A stretch of 64,000 bases of DNA from Prevotella pallens ATCC 700821 (GTDB taxonomy: Bacteria > Bacteroidota > Bacteroidia > Bacteroidales > Bacteroidaceae). Location: assembly GCF_000220255.1 (NCBI RefSeq), contig NZ_GL982514.1:204774-268773 (forward strand). The letters run 5' to 3'. Of the stretch, positions 1 to 9,797 are shown piece by piece. The notes beneath the pieces were generated by a model. That model was not told the origin of the DNA. It did not search any database and worked only from the letters and a program-made list of their open reading frames with translations. The position numbers were made by a program, and so were the translations under genes. How positions within the stretch are numbered: position 1 is the stretch's first letter; each line of letters opens with the position of its first letter.

Positions 1-1
1 A

Positions 2-2665
2 ACATTCAACAGTAAAGCAAGAAGCATTCTAAACGAAATAAAAAATGCCAATTTGGACATACCTTCTAACTATCGTAGCGGACTGTATAAGTATTTAACA
101 GATAGCGCAATAGCACCGCTTACTAACAAACCACTTAAAGCTGGTGTGCTAAAAGCCAACGAATCGCCACAGAACTGGACCAGTTCTAAATGTGCAAAAG
201 CCGACAAACAACAAATACAAACACTGGCTGCAGAAGTGCTTTCGGCACAACTTAGCGAACTAATTGCCTACAATAACGACAATTGGAACGAGTTTCAGTC
301 TATTCAACTCACCCTTTCGCACCTCTCAGAACTACGACTTTTGCACGCCATAGCCGATGCTGTGGACAACTTAACAAAGGATACTAACCGCTTTATGCTT
401 AGCAATACACAAGCATTGCTTAAAGAATTAATTGCAGATAGCGACACTCCTTTCATATTTGAACGTATTGGTGCACGTCTAAAACACGTAATGATAGACG
501 AGTTTCAGGACACCAGCACCATACAATGGCAGAACTTTCAGGTGCTGTTAGCCAACTGTATGGCACAAGAATTGTCGCAAAACCTAATAGTAGGCGATAT
601 AAAACAAAGCGTGTATAGGTGGCGACAAGGCGATTGGGGCATACTAAACAACATTGAAAAGAGCTTTGCTCACCAAAAAATAAGACTGGAAACGCTCGAT
701 TATAACTATCGTTCCGAAAAACGAATAATAGACTTTAATAACGCCTTTTGGGAACAATGTGTTGCTAATACTACCAAAGAAGTAGCGCAAGACGATGCCG
801 AAAAAGCCAAAATAGTGCAGAAAGCATACGAAGATGTGGCACAAAAAACACATAAAACTACCGAAAATGGATTCGTAAAAATAAGTCTTTATCCAAGCAA
901 AAGTATGAAAGAAGCTGTGTTAGAAGAGCTTATAGAAACCATAAAAGAACTGTTTAACAATGGATATGGTGGTAAAAACCAAAGTAAAATAGCCATTCTG
1001 GTGCGGTCTAAAAGCAATATTCAAGACATAGTAAACGCACTTTTGCAAAGCTTTGGCAACGAAATTAACATCGTTTCAGACGAGGCTTTTCGCTTAGATG
1101 CATCGCTATCGGTAAACATTATAGTGAGTGCTATGCACCTACTTACCCACCCAGACGATGTATTAACACGGGGAAAACTGGTGAAACTCTACAATCAGGA
1201 AGTGCTAAAAAAGCCATTAACCGACACCGATTTACTGGTTTCTATCAATGAAAACAACAATATTGACACTAAAAATATAGACAAAAAGGAACGTAGAAAA
1301 CTGGCTACAGAACAGCAAATGGCTAAATTAAACAGCCAATTGCCACCAGAATACGTAGCAAACAGAGAACTTTTGTTGGGTCTTCCCATTGTAGATTTAG
1401 TGGATAAACTATTTATGTTGTTCGGCTTAGACCAGTTAGAAGGGCAAAGTTCGTACATTTGTACACTCTACGACACCCTAAACGACTTTCTGAAAGACCA
1501 CACAGCAGACATCGATGACTTTATAAACGAATGGGAAAACAGCCTCTCTTCGAAGACAATACAGAGCGATGAGATAGAAGGAATACGCATTATGACCATT
1601 CATAAAAGTAAAGGTTTAGAGTTCGATAACGTCATAATACCTTTCTGTAACTGGGAAATGGAAAAGAAAGGAACACTCTGGTGCGAAACAAAAAACAAGC
1701 CAGCTCCCTACAATAAGCTACCTTTGCTGCCCATAGACTTTAGCAGAGACAAGCTGATAGGCACGGTTTTCGAAGACGATTACAAGGAAGAACACTTCCA
1801 AAACATAGTAGACAACCTGAATTTACTATACGTTGCGTTCACAAGAGCATCGAAAAACTTGTTCGTTTTCGGCTTGCGTCAAGGCAAAACAACACTCGAT
1901 AACATCGCAAAAGGCACTCCACCAGGAAACCGTTCCTATGCTATTGAATTGGCATTAAGGCAGGTTAGCGAACAATTACAAGGCAGTTCGCTTAGCTTTC
2001 CCGACGATATTGGTAGCGAAATACATTTCGAATATGGCACATTAGTCCCCGAAACGCACGAGAAAGAACATGCTGCGGCGGACAATCCGTTCCTTATTAA
2101 ACCCGACAAACACATTGTTAGCATTGCCACATACCCACAAGCGGCAACCTTTAAACAGAGCAATAAGAGTATAGAATTTGTGAAAGGAGAAGACGTAGAC
2201 CCTTCTGACAGAACACGATATATAAAGATTGGTAATGTGTTACACCAACTTTTTTCAACCATTTATACCACTGCCGACATTCCAGCACGGCTCAACGAAT
2301 TGGAACAACAGGGCATAATATACAACGACGAGATAACTTCGGCACAGCTGCGCACCCGTATTGAAGATGCCATAACCAACCCACAGGTGCAAGAATGGTT
2401 CTCTAAAAGGTGGCAACTATATAACGAATGCACCATATTAGAGTATAATAAAGATACCAACGAGATGGAAGAACATCGCCCAGATAGGGTAATGACCGAT
2501 GGAAAAGAGTTTGTTGTGGTAGACTTTAAGTTCGGAAAAGAACGCGAAGAATATAAGAAACAAGTGCAACAATATATGGAAATTCTTATTCGTATGGGGC
2601 ATAAAAAGGTGTCAGGATACCTGTGGTATGTAGTAAAAAACAACGTAGTGGAAGTGAATATCTAA
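2..2665 (+). CDS. addA: UvrD/RecB-type helicase-nuclease, AddA-like (5' partial)
   Basis: Large subunit of an AddAB-type double-strand-break repair enzyme (ATP-driven 3'-5' helicase plus nuclease that resects DNA ends for RecA). The open frame runs from the window edge, so the N-terminus with the Walker A motif lies outside; 887 residues are visible. Seen in order: motif II MIDEFQDTS, motif III GDIKQSVYRWRQGD, motif IV LDYNYRSEKR, motif V IMTIHKSKGLEFDNV, motif VI LLYVAFTRASKNL, then a C-terminal PD-(D/E)XK nuclease core HRPDRV..VVVDFKFGK..YKKQVQQYM. The next gene, 16 nt downstream, is the AddB partner, which supports the assignment. A TTG near position 53 is internal and not the start. Confidence is high for the family; the AddA name rests on the pairing. 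Confidence 0.9.
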   Translation, partial: TFNSKARSILNEIKNANLDIPSNYRSGLYKYLTDSAIAPLTNKPLKAGVLKANESPQNWTSSKCAKADKQQIQTLAAEVLSAQLSELIAYNNDNWNEFQSIQLTLSHLSELRLLHAIADAVDNLTKDTNRFMLSNTQALLKELIADSDTPFIFERIGARLKHVMIDEFQDTSTIQWQNFQVLLANCMAQELSQNLIVGDIKQSVYRWRQGDWGILNNIEKSFAHQKIRLETLDYNYRSEKRIIDFNNAFWEQCVANTTKEVAQDDAEKAKIVQKAYEDVAQKTHKTTENGFVKISLYPSKSMKEAVLEELIETIKELFNNGYGGKNQSKIAILVRSKSNIQDIVNALLQSFGNEINIVSDEAFRLDASLSVNIIVSAMHLLTHPDDVLTRGKLVKLYNQEVLKKPLTDTDLLVSINENNNIDTKNIDKKERRKLATEQQMAKLNSQLPPEYVANRELLLGLPIVDLVDKLFMLFGLDQLEGQSSYICTLYDTLNDFLKDHTADIDDFINEWENSLSSKTIQSDEIEGIRIMTIHKSKGLEFDNVIIPFCNWEMEKKGTLWCETKNKPAPYNKLPLLPIDFSRDKLIGTVFEDDYKEEHFQNIVDNLNLLYVAFTRASKNLFVFGLRQGKTTLDNIAKGTPPGNRSYAIELALRQVSEQLQGSSLSFPDDIGSEIHFEYGTLVPETHEKEHAAADNPFLIKPDKHIVSIATYPQAATFKQSNKSIEFVKGEDVDPSDRTRYIKIGNVLHQLFSTIYTTADIPARLNELEQQGIIYNDEITSAQLRTRIEDAITNPQVQEWFSKRWQLYNECTILEYNKDTNEMEEHRPDRVMTDGKEFVVVDFKFGKEREEYKKQVQQYMEILIRMGHKKVSGYLWYVVKNNVVEVNI

Positions 2666-2681
2666 CCTTAAACTTAGCAAA

Positions 2682-5543
2682 ATGAATACTTTTCTGCAAG
2701 CAGTAGCCACCAATTTAATAGAAAAATACGGCAACGACTTAGCCCATAAGGCTATTGTTTTTCCAAACAAACGTGCTGCTTTGTTCCTAAATCAGGAGTT
2801 AGCGAAACACGCTAACGGTCCTATTTGGAGCCCATCGTACGTTACTATCTCCGAATTATTCCAACAACAGTCGAGCTTAACCATAGCCGATCCTATTAAA
2901 AGTCTATGTATTCTCTATAAAGTATATATGGAACAGACTGGCAGAAACGAGACTCTTGATGAGTTTTATGGCTGGGGACAGCTGCTGTTAGCCGACTTTG
3001 ACGACATAGATAAGAACATGGCAGATGCCGAAAAGGTGTTTCGCAACATACGAGACCTACACGAATTGGACACGATAGACTATCTTTCGGATAGCCAAAA
3101 GGCAGAACTCAGTAGGTTTTTTGCCAACTTTACTGGCGATTCGAGCATACTAAAAGACCGCTTTTTAAGACTTTGGAGCAAGCTATACAATATTTATTCG
3201 GAGTTTAAAACCAGGTTACGCAAAGAGAATTTGGCTTACGAGGGTATGTTATATCGTGATGTTATAGAGCAAAAACAACTACCTAACCGCTACGATACCT
3301 ATATTTTTGTGGGCTTCAATGTGCTACAAAAGGTAGAACAAAAACTGTTTTCGGCTCTGAAAAGCGAGGGAAAAGCACGCTTTTATTGGGACTACGACCA
3401 CTACTATATGGCACAATCTAACGAAGCAGGCGTGTATATTAATAAGTGGTTGCGTGATTTTCCTAACGAATTTGCTGCCGATAACCCTCTCTATACTGGC
3501 TTCGAAGCGGCAAAAGAAGTGCGCTACGTGTCGGCACCAACCGAGAATTTGCAAGCTCGTTACGTGTCCGAATGGTTGTTAGAAAACCAACGTTACAAGG
3601 CAGGAAGGCATACTGCGGTGGTTATGTGCAACGAAATGCTGTTGCAAACTGTTATACATTGCATTCCACCAGAGGTTGATACGCTCAACGTAACAACGGG
3701 TTATCCACTGTCGCAAACACCCATTAGCTCTATGGTTTGGCAACTTATAGCCTTGCAAACCGAAGGTTTTTCGGCACAAGAGGGGGCTTACAGGTTACAA
3801 CAATTGGCACATGTGCTACGCCACCCCTATGGAAAATATTTGGGAATAGATGCTAACAACCTGCTTGCAGAACTGCAAACGGAGAAGCAATACTACATTA
3901 AAGTGGAACGAACACGCCTTAAACACGTTGATAAACCAGTGGAAGCGTTGGTGGAATGGCTGGTAGAGATGGTTAGAACCATAGCTACTAATGGGGCAGA
4001 AAACCACAATCAGCTATTTCAAGAGTCTACTTTCCGAATGTATACCCTACTTAACAAGCTGTTAGAACTAATGAAAGAAGGCGACCTAATGGCAGATTTT
4101 GTTATGTTTCGCCGCCTATTCAGTCAGCTAATAGCATCTACTTCCATTCCATTTCATGGCGAACCAGCTCGCGGAGTACAGGTAATGGGAGTGCTGGAAA
4201 CACGTAATCTCGACTTTGAAAACGTGTTGTTGCTTTCTTGTAACGAGGGAAATATGCCCAAAGGGGTAAGCGATGTGTCGTTTATTCCACACTTTGTGCG
4301 AAAAGCATACGGGCTTACCACCATCGATAATAAGGTTTCTGTGTTTAGCTATTACTTCCATAGGCTGTTGCAAAGAGCCAAAAACGTTACACTGTTGTAT
4401 AACAATTCTACCGAAGGAACACGGGTAGGAGAAATGAGTAGGTTTATGTTGCAACTCTTAGTAGAGAGTAAATTAAACATAAAACAATGGGCATTGCAAG
4501 CCGGACAAGAGCCGTTGCGCTTGCAAAAACAAACCATTTGCAAAGACGAAACCGTGTTGAGGAAACTCAATAGCATATCTTATTTCTCGCCAACTGCCAT
4601 AAACACCTACCAACGATGCCCCGTAATGTTTTATTATAAGTATGTTGCAGAACTATTAGAAAGCAACGACAACGACACAGACGATATAGATGGACGTGTG
4701 TTTGGTAATATTTTTCACTGTGCTGCACAGCTTATGTACGAGCAACTTTTACCACGCGAGGTAATTAAAAGCAGCGATATTGAACAACTTTTAAGCACCA
4801 GGCGGTCGGTGCAATCGCCTACATCGGGCAACGCAAACGCCACTTTAGACAGCGTTGTGAGCGAAGCTTTTGCCAGAGAACTGTATCTTCAGAAACCTGG
4901 AAACACCCACCACCCAAAGCTAAATGGACTGCAAATTATTAAGAAAGAGGTGATTGTGAAGTTCTTGCGACACCTTCTTCAGATAGATTTGCATACATCT
5001 CCTATGCGAGTAATACGCCACGAGTTCGACATTTACAAGCATTTTACAATAAATGTTGGAGGAAAACAGAAAACAATAACGGTAGGCGGGCGTGTAGATA
5101 GGTTAGACGAAATAAAGCTGAACACACCCCAAGAGCAACTGAGAGTGGTTGATTATAAAACTGGAAATAAGGTTGCAGGAGAGTTAAAAAAGGTGGAAGA
5201 TATATTCAATCCGGCAAAAATATTGAACGAAAAGAACGATTATATATTCCAAGCAATACTATATAGCATTATAGAACAGACCGAAGACAACACCAACAAC
5301 CCTAACCACAAACCAGTAAGTCCGGCATTGCTCTTCATACAACACGCTAATAGAGAGAACTATTCGCCCGTTGTGGTGTTGGAAGGAGCACCTGTTACGA
5401 ATGCTGCAACCTACGAAAACGATTTCGAAAACTTCTTAAAAGAGAAGTTGGAAGAACTGTTTAATAGCGAAACATTTATCCCAACAACCAACCAAAAGAT
5501 ATGTGAGAACTGCCCATACAACCAGCTTTGCGGACAAAAATAG
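2682..5543 (+). CDS. addB: AddB-like PD-(D/E)XK nuclease subunit
   Basis: Second subunit of the AddAB-type helicase-nuclease, 953 residues. The N-terminal two thirds is a degenerate helicase fold without a clear Walker A. The C-terminal third holds the nuclease: the entry motif YFSPTAINTYQRCP, then GRVDRLDEI and LRVVDYKTGNK (catalytic D and K), then FQAILYS. One cysteine in TYQRCP and the terminal cluster CENCPYNQLC match the four-cysteine Fe-S arrangement known from AddB nuclease domains. It lies 16 nt after addA and is presumably co-transcribed. The 3' end converges on pcrA across repeat array R1, which probably also ends transcription. Confidence 0.88.
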   Translation: MNTFLQAVATNLIEKYGNDLAHKAIVFPNKRAALFLNQELAKHANGPIWSPSYVTISELFQQQSSLTIADPIKSLCILYKVYMEQTGRNETLDEFYGWGQLLLADFDDIDKNMADAEKVFRNIRDLHELDTIDYLSDSQKAELSRFFANFTGDSSILKDRFLRLWSKLYNIYSEFKTRLRKENLAYEGMLYRDVIEQKQLPNRYDTYIFVGFNVLQKVEQKLFSALKSEGKARFYWDYDHYYMAQSNEAGVYINKWLRDFPNEFAADNPLYTGFEAAKEVRYVSAPTENLQARYVSEWLLENQRYKAGRHTAVVMCNEMLLQTVIHCIPPEVDTLNVTTGYPLSQTPISSMVWQLIALQTEGFSAQEGAYRLQQLAHVLRHPYGKYLGIDANNLLAELQTEKQYYIKVERTRLKHVDKPVEALVEWLVEMVRTIATNGAENHNQLFQESTFRMYTLLNKLLELMKEGDLMADFVMFRRLFSQLIASTSIPFHGEPARGVQVMGVLETRNLDFENVLLLSCNEGNMPKGVSDVSFIPHFVRKAYGLTTIDNKVSVFSYYFHRLLQRAKNVTLLYNNSTEGTRVGEMSRFMLQLLVESKLNIKQWALQAGQEPLRLQKQTICKDETVLRKLNSISYFSPTAINTYQRCPVMFYYKYVAELLESNDNDTDDIDGRVFGNIFHCAAQLMYEQLLPREVIKSSDIEQLLSTRRSVQSPTSGNANATLDSVVSEAFARELYLQKPGNTHHPKLNGLQIIKKEVIVKFLRHLLQIDLHTSPMRVIRHEFDIYKHFTINVGGKQKTITVGGRVDRLDEIKLNTPQEQLRVVDYKTGNKVAGELKKVEDIFNPAKILNEKNDYIFQAILYSIIEQTEDNTNNPNHKPVSPALLFIQHANRENYSPVVVLEGAPVTNAATYENDFENFLKEKLEELFNSETFIPTTNQKICENCPYNQLCGQK

Positions 5544-5644
5544 CCGAACAAAGAGGTTAAAAATATAGCCGTAATGGTGTTGTTATGGGGGTATGAAAAG
5601 AATAGAAATACCACCCTCGTTTTTGAAAATAATTCTAACGAAAA

Positions 5645-5754
5645 ACAAAAACCCCCTTTTTACAAAACAAAAACCCCCTTTTCGTAATGCAAAAAGGGGG
5701 TTTTTGGAAGACAAAAAGGGGGTTTTTACAACGCAAAAATATGGTTGTTGTAAT
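5645..5754. repeat. 22-bp palindromic repeat array R1 (5 units, inverted cores)
   Basis: Five units start at 5645, 5667, 5689, 5711 and 5733, exactly 22 bp apart. The first two have a CCCCC core between A and T tracts, the next two GGGGG, the last is decayed (TATGG). Because the C and G units face each other, units 1-2 can pair with units 3-4 in one long hairpin (14-bp perfect stem between units 2 and 3, loop about 9 nt). The array sits between the convergent addB and pcrA genes, where it could act as a two-way terminator. The rest of the 486-bp gap holds a REP-like motif at 5921 and no convincing gene. Confidence 0.9.
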
Positions 5755-5920
5755 GTGTTAAGTATTAGGCGGTTATGCAAGCGTGTTGTTTTTGCCAAAC
5801 ATTAGCGTACGAATGGTTGTGTTACATTGTTTCTTCTGATATTCTTTTAATACCATTCTGTTGAATATTCTGTCAGGTATGTTTAATGAATAGCTTATTT
5901 TCCCACGTTCATTCCGTAGG

Positions 5921-5945
5921 CGTAGGGACCGATTTATCGTGCCCG
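5921..5945. repeat. REP-like short dispersed motif, copy 1
   Basis: A 25-bp motif beginning CGTAGGG and ending TTTATCGTGCCCG recurs at 48714-48738 with 23 of 25 bases identical. In the second copy GGGCA and TGCCC can form a small hairpin; this copy has lost part of the stem. It is followed here by two short direct repeats of TCCCCGAAA. Confidence 0.55.
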
Positions 5946-6029
5946 ATTCCCCGAAATCCCCGAAATAATGTTGCATATTTCCACTGTTGGTATCGCAATT
6001 CGTACCCAATTTCTGTAATTTTTAAATGC

Positions 6030-8510
6030 TTACAGCACCTTGAATTTGGCAAATTTCAACAGCAATTGTTTCCTTCCTGCATTGCGAAACGTTACGGTTG
6101 CTTTGGTGTTTTCGCCACTTCCTTCAATTGCTTCTACCACACCTATACCGAAACGGAGGTGTTCTATGGTTGCACCAACAGATAACTGGCTGGCTGAAAC
6201 TGTGCCAAATGTTGTAGAAGAGCCTGTTGGCGACTGTGCAGAATTGCCACCAACGCCAGCAGATAGGGTAGATGTTTCGGTTTGTCTGCCACCGTTTGAT
6301 ATGGCTGCCGATAGTCTTTTAAAGTTTCCTCCCTCGCTTATCAGTCGTTGTTTTGTGCGTTCCGATAGCGGATTTACTGCACGTTCGGGCATTCGTGGGG
6401 CTGTAATTTTGGGTCGAGGGTCAGCCTTAAACTGTGTTGCCACAGGGTTTGCGTTTTGCCATCGGCTATCTTTTGCAGGCTCGTCCCACGGCATACGGTT
6501 GCCAATACCACCAAATGGCAGGTTCTCAGCGTCTATATAAGCAGGGTCAATGTCCTTTAAAAAGCGGCTAGGATTATTGAATTGTATAGAACCAAAGTGG
6601 TAACGGTTCTTTGCATTGGTGAGATAGCAAAGCTGTTCTGCCCTTGTTATAGCCACATATAGTAGCCGGCGTTCCTCTTCAAGCTCTTTTCGCGAACTGG
6701 CAGCTATGGCATTGGGGAATATATTCTCCTCTAATCCCACCACAAACACTACTGGAAACTCCAAACCTTTGGCAGCATGGATAGTCATAAGCGACACTTT
6801 TGGGCTGCCATCGTCCGCCTTATCCAAGTCGGAATAGAGTGCAACCTCTTGCAAAAAGTCGGTTAAGAAGGTTTCATCTTCCCTTCCTTCCTCTCTTCTT
6901 TCGTCTACAAAGGCTTGCATTCCTGCCAAAAGTTCTTCCAAATTCTCACGTCTTGCAATGTCGTCGGGCGATGTTCCCTGTGCCAAATCAGCCCAGATGC
7001 CACTTTGTTTTATTATTTCTGTTCCCAAAGAGTATGCATCTGTCATTGCCAATTGGCGTATAAAGTTGCTAATAAGCTCTACAAACGCAGTTAGTTTTGT
7101 GGTTGTTCCCTTATTAACATCTAAGTTATAGGTTGGCGGATTGGTGATAACGTCCCACAAACTTGCCCCTTTTGCATTGGCACATTCTATTATTTTTTGT
7201 AGCGTAGTGCCTCCGATGCCTCGTGTTGGATAGTTTATGATGCGTTTAAATGCCTCTTCGTCGTTCGGGTTAGCCACCAAACGGAAGTAGGCTATAATGT
7301 CTTTTATCTCTTTTCGTTGGTAGAACGACAGTCCACCAAATATCTTATATGGTATTGAAGCCTTACGCAATTCGTCTTCAAAGCTACGACTTTGTGCGTT
7401 GGTTCTGTACAAAATGGCAAAGCAATTGTATTGAAATGCTTTTGTGCTGTGTAGTTTTTTAATTTCTTTTACCACCACCATAGCTTCCTCTTTATCGCTG
7501 TAGCACGAGTGATAGCTTATTTTTGAGCCTTCGCTTTCCTTAGAATAAACCTCCTTTGGAATTTGTTTTACGTTGTGTTTCATAAGCGAATTGGCTGCTT
7601 CTACTATCTTTTGGGTAGACCGATAGTTGCGTTCGAGCTTGAAAACCTGTACATTATCGAACTTTTTTTGGTAGTCTAATATGTTGTCTATGTTGGCTCC
7701 TCTAAACGAATAGATGCTTTGATAGTCGTCGCCCACCACGCAAACACGTTGGTGTTTTACGGTTAGTAGTTTAACAATAGCCACTTGTACAGAATTGGTA
7801 TCCTGGTATTCGTCTACCAAAATATACTGAAAGCGGTCGGCATACTTATTGCGAATGTCGGCATTTTCGTTGAGAAGGCGAAACGTATTCACCAAAATAT
7901 CGTCGAAATCCATAGCGTTCGCTTGTCGGCAACGTGCTTGATACACTGTATAAATGCGTGTAACAGCTTGCAGTTTTGCCCCTCTTAAACCACTTTGTCC
8001 ACCATAGCTACTACCAAAAGCATCGGGACCGATGAGCTGATTCTTAGCCATCGATATAATATTGTGTACTGTAGATGGCTTATAATCCTTATCGTTCAGT
8101 CCCAAAGTCTTAATAATCGACTTTAGAAGCGACCGCGAATCGGTTTCATCGTATATGGTAAAGTTGCTGTTATAGCCTATATGTTGTGCCTCTGCTCTAA
8201 GAATGCGAGAGAAAACAGAGTGGAATGTGCCCATATAAAGCTGACTGGCTTGTTCCTGATTTACCAGTTTTGCAATGCGTTCTTTCATTTCTCGTGCAGC
8301 TTTATTAGTGAAAGTGAGTGCTAAAATGCGGTAGGGCAGCACACCATACATTATTAAATAGGCTATTTTATAGGTAAGAACGCGTGTTTTTCCCGAGCCT
8401 GCACCAGCCACAACCAGCGATGGTCCCTTGCAATATTCTACTGCTTCGCGTTGATTTTCGTTGAGTTGTGCGAGCAGTTGTTCTATTTTTTCTTGTTTAT
8501 CCTCTTGCAT
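6030..8510 (-). CDS. pcrA: ATP-dependent DNA helicase PcrA/UvrD
   Basis: Superfamily 1A 3'-5' DNA helicase of 826 residues, the usual PcrA/UvrD/Rep size, acting in excision repair and in clearing proteins from DNA. Motifs in order: Walker A GAGSGKT (residues 36-42), ALTFTNKAAREM (Ia), VDEYQDTN (II), GDDYQSIYSFRGA (III), ERNYRS (IV), MTIHAAKGLEFPVVFV (V), LLYVAITRAE (VI). The C-terminal tail after about residue 690 is low complexity and ends in a Tudor-like segment (VGATIEHLRFGIGVVEAIEG), as in PcrA. It starts 23 nt after the transglycosylase gene and is probably in its transcript. Confidence 0.95.
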   Translation of the reverse strand: MQEDKQEKIEQLLAQLNENQREAVEYCKGPSLVVAGAGSGKTRVLTYKIAYLIMYGVLPYRILALTFTNKAAREMKERIAKLVNQEQASQLYMGTFHSVFSRILRAEAQHIGYNSNFTIYDETDSRSLLKSIIKTLGLNDKDYKPSTVHNIISMAKNQLIGPDAFGSSYGGQSGLRGAKLQAVTRIYTVYQARCRQANAMDFDDILVNTFRLLNENADIRNKYADRFQYILVDEYQDTNSVQVAIVKLLTVKHQRVCVVGDDYQSIYSFRGANIDNILDYQKKFDNVQVFKLERNYRSTQKIVEAANSLMKHNVKQIPKEVYSKESEGSKISYHSCYSDKEEAMVVVKEIKKLHSTKAFQYNCFAILYRTNAQSRSFEDELRKASIPYKIFGGLSFYQRKEIKDIIAYFRLVANPNDEEAFKRIINYPTRGIGGTTLQKIIECANAKGASLWDVITNPPTYNLDVNKGTTTKLTAFVELISNFIRQLAMTDAYSLGTEIIKQSGIWADLAQGTSPDDIARRENLEELLAGMQAFVDERREEGREDETFLTDFLQEVALYSDLDKADDGSPKVSLMTIHAAKGLEFPVVFVVGLEENIFPNAIAASSRKELEEERRLLYVAITRAEQLCYLTNAKNRYHFGSIQFNNPSRFLKDIDPAYIDAENLPFGGIGNRMPWDEPAKDSRWQNANPVATQFKADPRPKITAPRMPERAVNPLSERTKQRLISEGGNFKRLSAAISNGGRQTETSTLSAGVGGNSAQSPTGSSTTFGTVSASQLSVGATIEHLRFGIGVVEAIEGSGENTKATVTFRNAGRKQLLLKFAKFKVL

Positions 8511-8533
8511 TTGTGTTGTAATGGTAGCGTTTT

Positions 8534-9223
8534 CTAATTGTTTAATGGGAAGGCTGGTATGTGTTTCATCTGTGTTTCAATCTGCCTTAACCGCTTTCTC
8601 ATGTACGGTCCTGGTGCTTTCGATGAGAAGCGACGGGGGTTGGGGAGTGTCGCTGCAATAAGTGCACAGTCGGAACGGGTAAGATTTATGGCATCTACAT
8701 CGAAGTTTTTCTCTGCACAAGCCTGTACTCCGTATATGCCATCGCCCATTTCTATGGAGTTGAGATATACCTCCATAATGCGTTGTTTGCTCCAAAACGT
8801 TTCTATAAGAAAGGTGAAATAAGCCTCTAAACCCTTGCGCAGCCACGACCTTCCCTGCCATAAGAACACGTTTTTTGCCGTTTGTTGCGAAATGGTAGAC
8901 CCACCACGCATACGCTTTTTGCCGTTTAGGTTGTCCTTTGCAGCCTGTTCTATAGCCTGATAGTCGAATCCGTGGTGTGTAAGAAAGCGTTGGTCTTCGC
9001 TCGCTATGACGGCAACAGGCATAGAAGGCGACATCTTTTCTATTGGAATCCAGTGGTGATAGAGTTTTATTTTCTCGCCATTTCCAATCTGTTCAAAGCA
9101 TCGCACCAGCATTAAAGGCGTAAAATAAACAGGTATAAAGCGGTATACAATAACGCTTAATATAGTGGATACGAACAGTAAACCCACTATCCATTTAGCA
9201 AATTTAATAACTTTCTTTACCAT
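8534..9223 (-). CDS. mtgA: Monofunctional biosynthetic peptidoglycan transglycosylase
   Basis: GT51 glycosyltransferase that polymerises lipid II into glycan strands at the outer face of the inner membrane. With the ATG at 9223 the protein has 229 residues, typical of MtgA: one N-terminal membrane anchor (about residues 7-28) followed by the GT51 motifs [12 protein letters not shown] (catalytic Glu) and [13 protein letters not shown], then [20 protein letters not shown]. No transpeptidase domain follows. The frame stays open up to 9343, but the extra 40 residues look unrelated and an exact TAnnTTTG box (9232-9239) lies inside them, so I chose the later start. That start gives an almost leaderless mRNA. 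Confidence 0.88.
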   Translation of the reverse strand: MVKKVIKFAKWIVGLLFVSTILSVIVYRFIPVYFTPLMLVRCFEQIGNGEKIKLYHHWIPIEKMSPSMPVAVIASEDQRFLTHHGFDYQAIEQAAKDNLNGKKRMRGGSTISQQTAKNVFLWQGRSWLRKGLEAYFTFLIETFWSKQRIMEVYLNSIEMGDGIYGVQACAEKNFDVDAINLTRSDCALIAATLPNPRRFSSKAPGPYMRKRLRQIETQMKHIPAFPLNN

Positions 9224-9231
9224 ACAATGTA

Positions 9232-9239
9232 CAAAGTTA
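9232..9239 (-). promoter_or_regulatory. Promoter -7 box of mtgA
   Basis: TAACTTTG on the minus strand matches the Bacteroidota -7 consensus TAnnTTTG. Only 8 nt separate it from the ATG at 9223, so transcription would begin at or next to the start codon. Confidence 0.5.
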
Positions 9240-9462
9240 CGAAAAAGAAAGCGGTTTAACAAGAAAACTTTCTGCTGTTTGCTATGGTGTTTGCATAGAA
9301 AGTGTTGCACAGTGTTGCTTTCTATGGCTGTTAAGTTTACCATATTTAGTTGTTATTTTCGGCAATATAGGTGTTATAGAATCCCAAACGTATGTGGCGT
9401 TTATAGTGGTGATGGTTTGCTTTAGAGCAGCTTTAACAACTGTGATGTATAGTATTTAAAAA

Positions 9463-9550
9463 CCAAAAACCCCCTTTTTGCATTGCAAAAGTATGGTTTT
9501 TGGCGTACAAAAAGTGGGTTTTTGCAATGCAAAAAGTAGGTTTTTGGTAA
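9463..9550. repeat. 22-bp palindromic repeat array R2 (4 units)
   Basis: Units start at 9463, 9485, 9507 and 9529. Each has a different core (CCCCC, GTATGG, GTGGG, GTAGG) between conserved A and T tracts. The second unit contains an exact TAnnTTTG box on the minus strand (9486-9493), pointing towards mtgA. The array lies in the 574-bp gap between plsC and mtgA; the only other feature seen there is the palindrome at 9681. Confidence 0.88.
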
Positions 9551-9680
9551 AGCGTTGTTATACAAATAGTTACGCAGTGTTATTTTCCTGATGTTCTATT
9601 TGTGTTATTGGTGTCGCAAATGCGCCATATTTCGTACATTAAACCCAATTAATTTTGGTGATGATGCGGGTGCGATGAAT

Positions 9681-9724
9681 TGGCAAATATGCCTCACGGT
9701 GTGTTCGTTGATGCATATTTGCCA
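9681..9724. repeat. Perfect 12-bp inverted repeat with 20-nt loop
   Basis: TGGCAAATATGC (9681-9692) and its exact reverse complement (9713-9724) flank a 20-nt loop. No T-run follows on either strand, so it does not look like an intrinsic terminator. It lies downstream of plsC and could be an RNA-stabilising hairpin or a protein-binding site. Confidence 0.6.
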
Positions 9725-9797
9725 CTAAACAGACCGTGCGTGGGTGTTTGCAACCATATATATATAACTGCAAAAAGGTGGATTTTGTTTTTAGATT

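Noticed and set aside
53..2665. TTG start at 53 for the AddA-like gene
   Set aside because: The same frame is open to the window edge and the N-terminal helicase motifs are missing, so the gene starts outside the window.
5773..6009. 78-residue frame on the minus strand after pcrA
   Set aside because: It runs through a REP-like motif and decayed repeat sequence, with no recognisable domain, promoter or start region.
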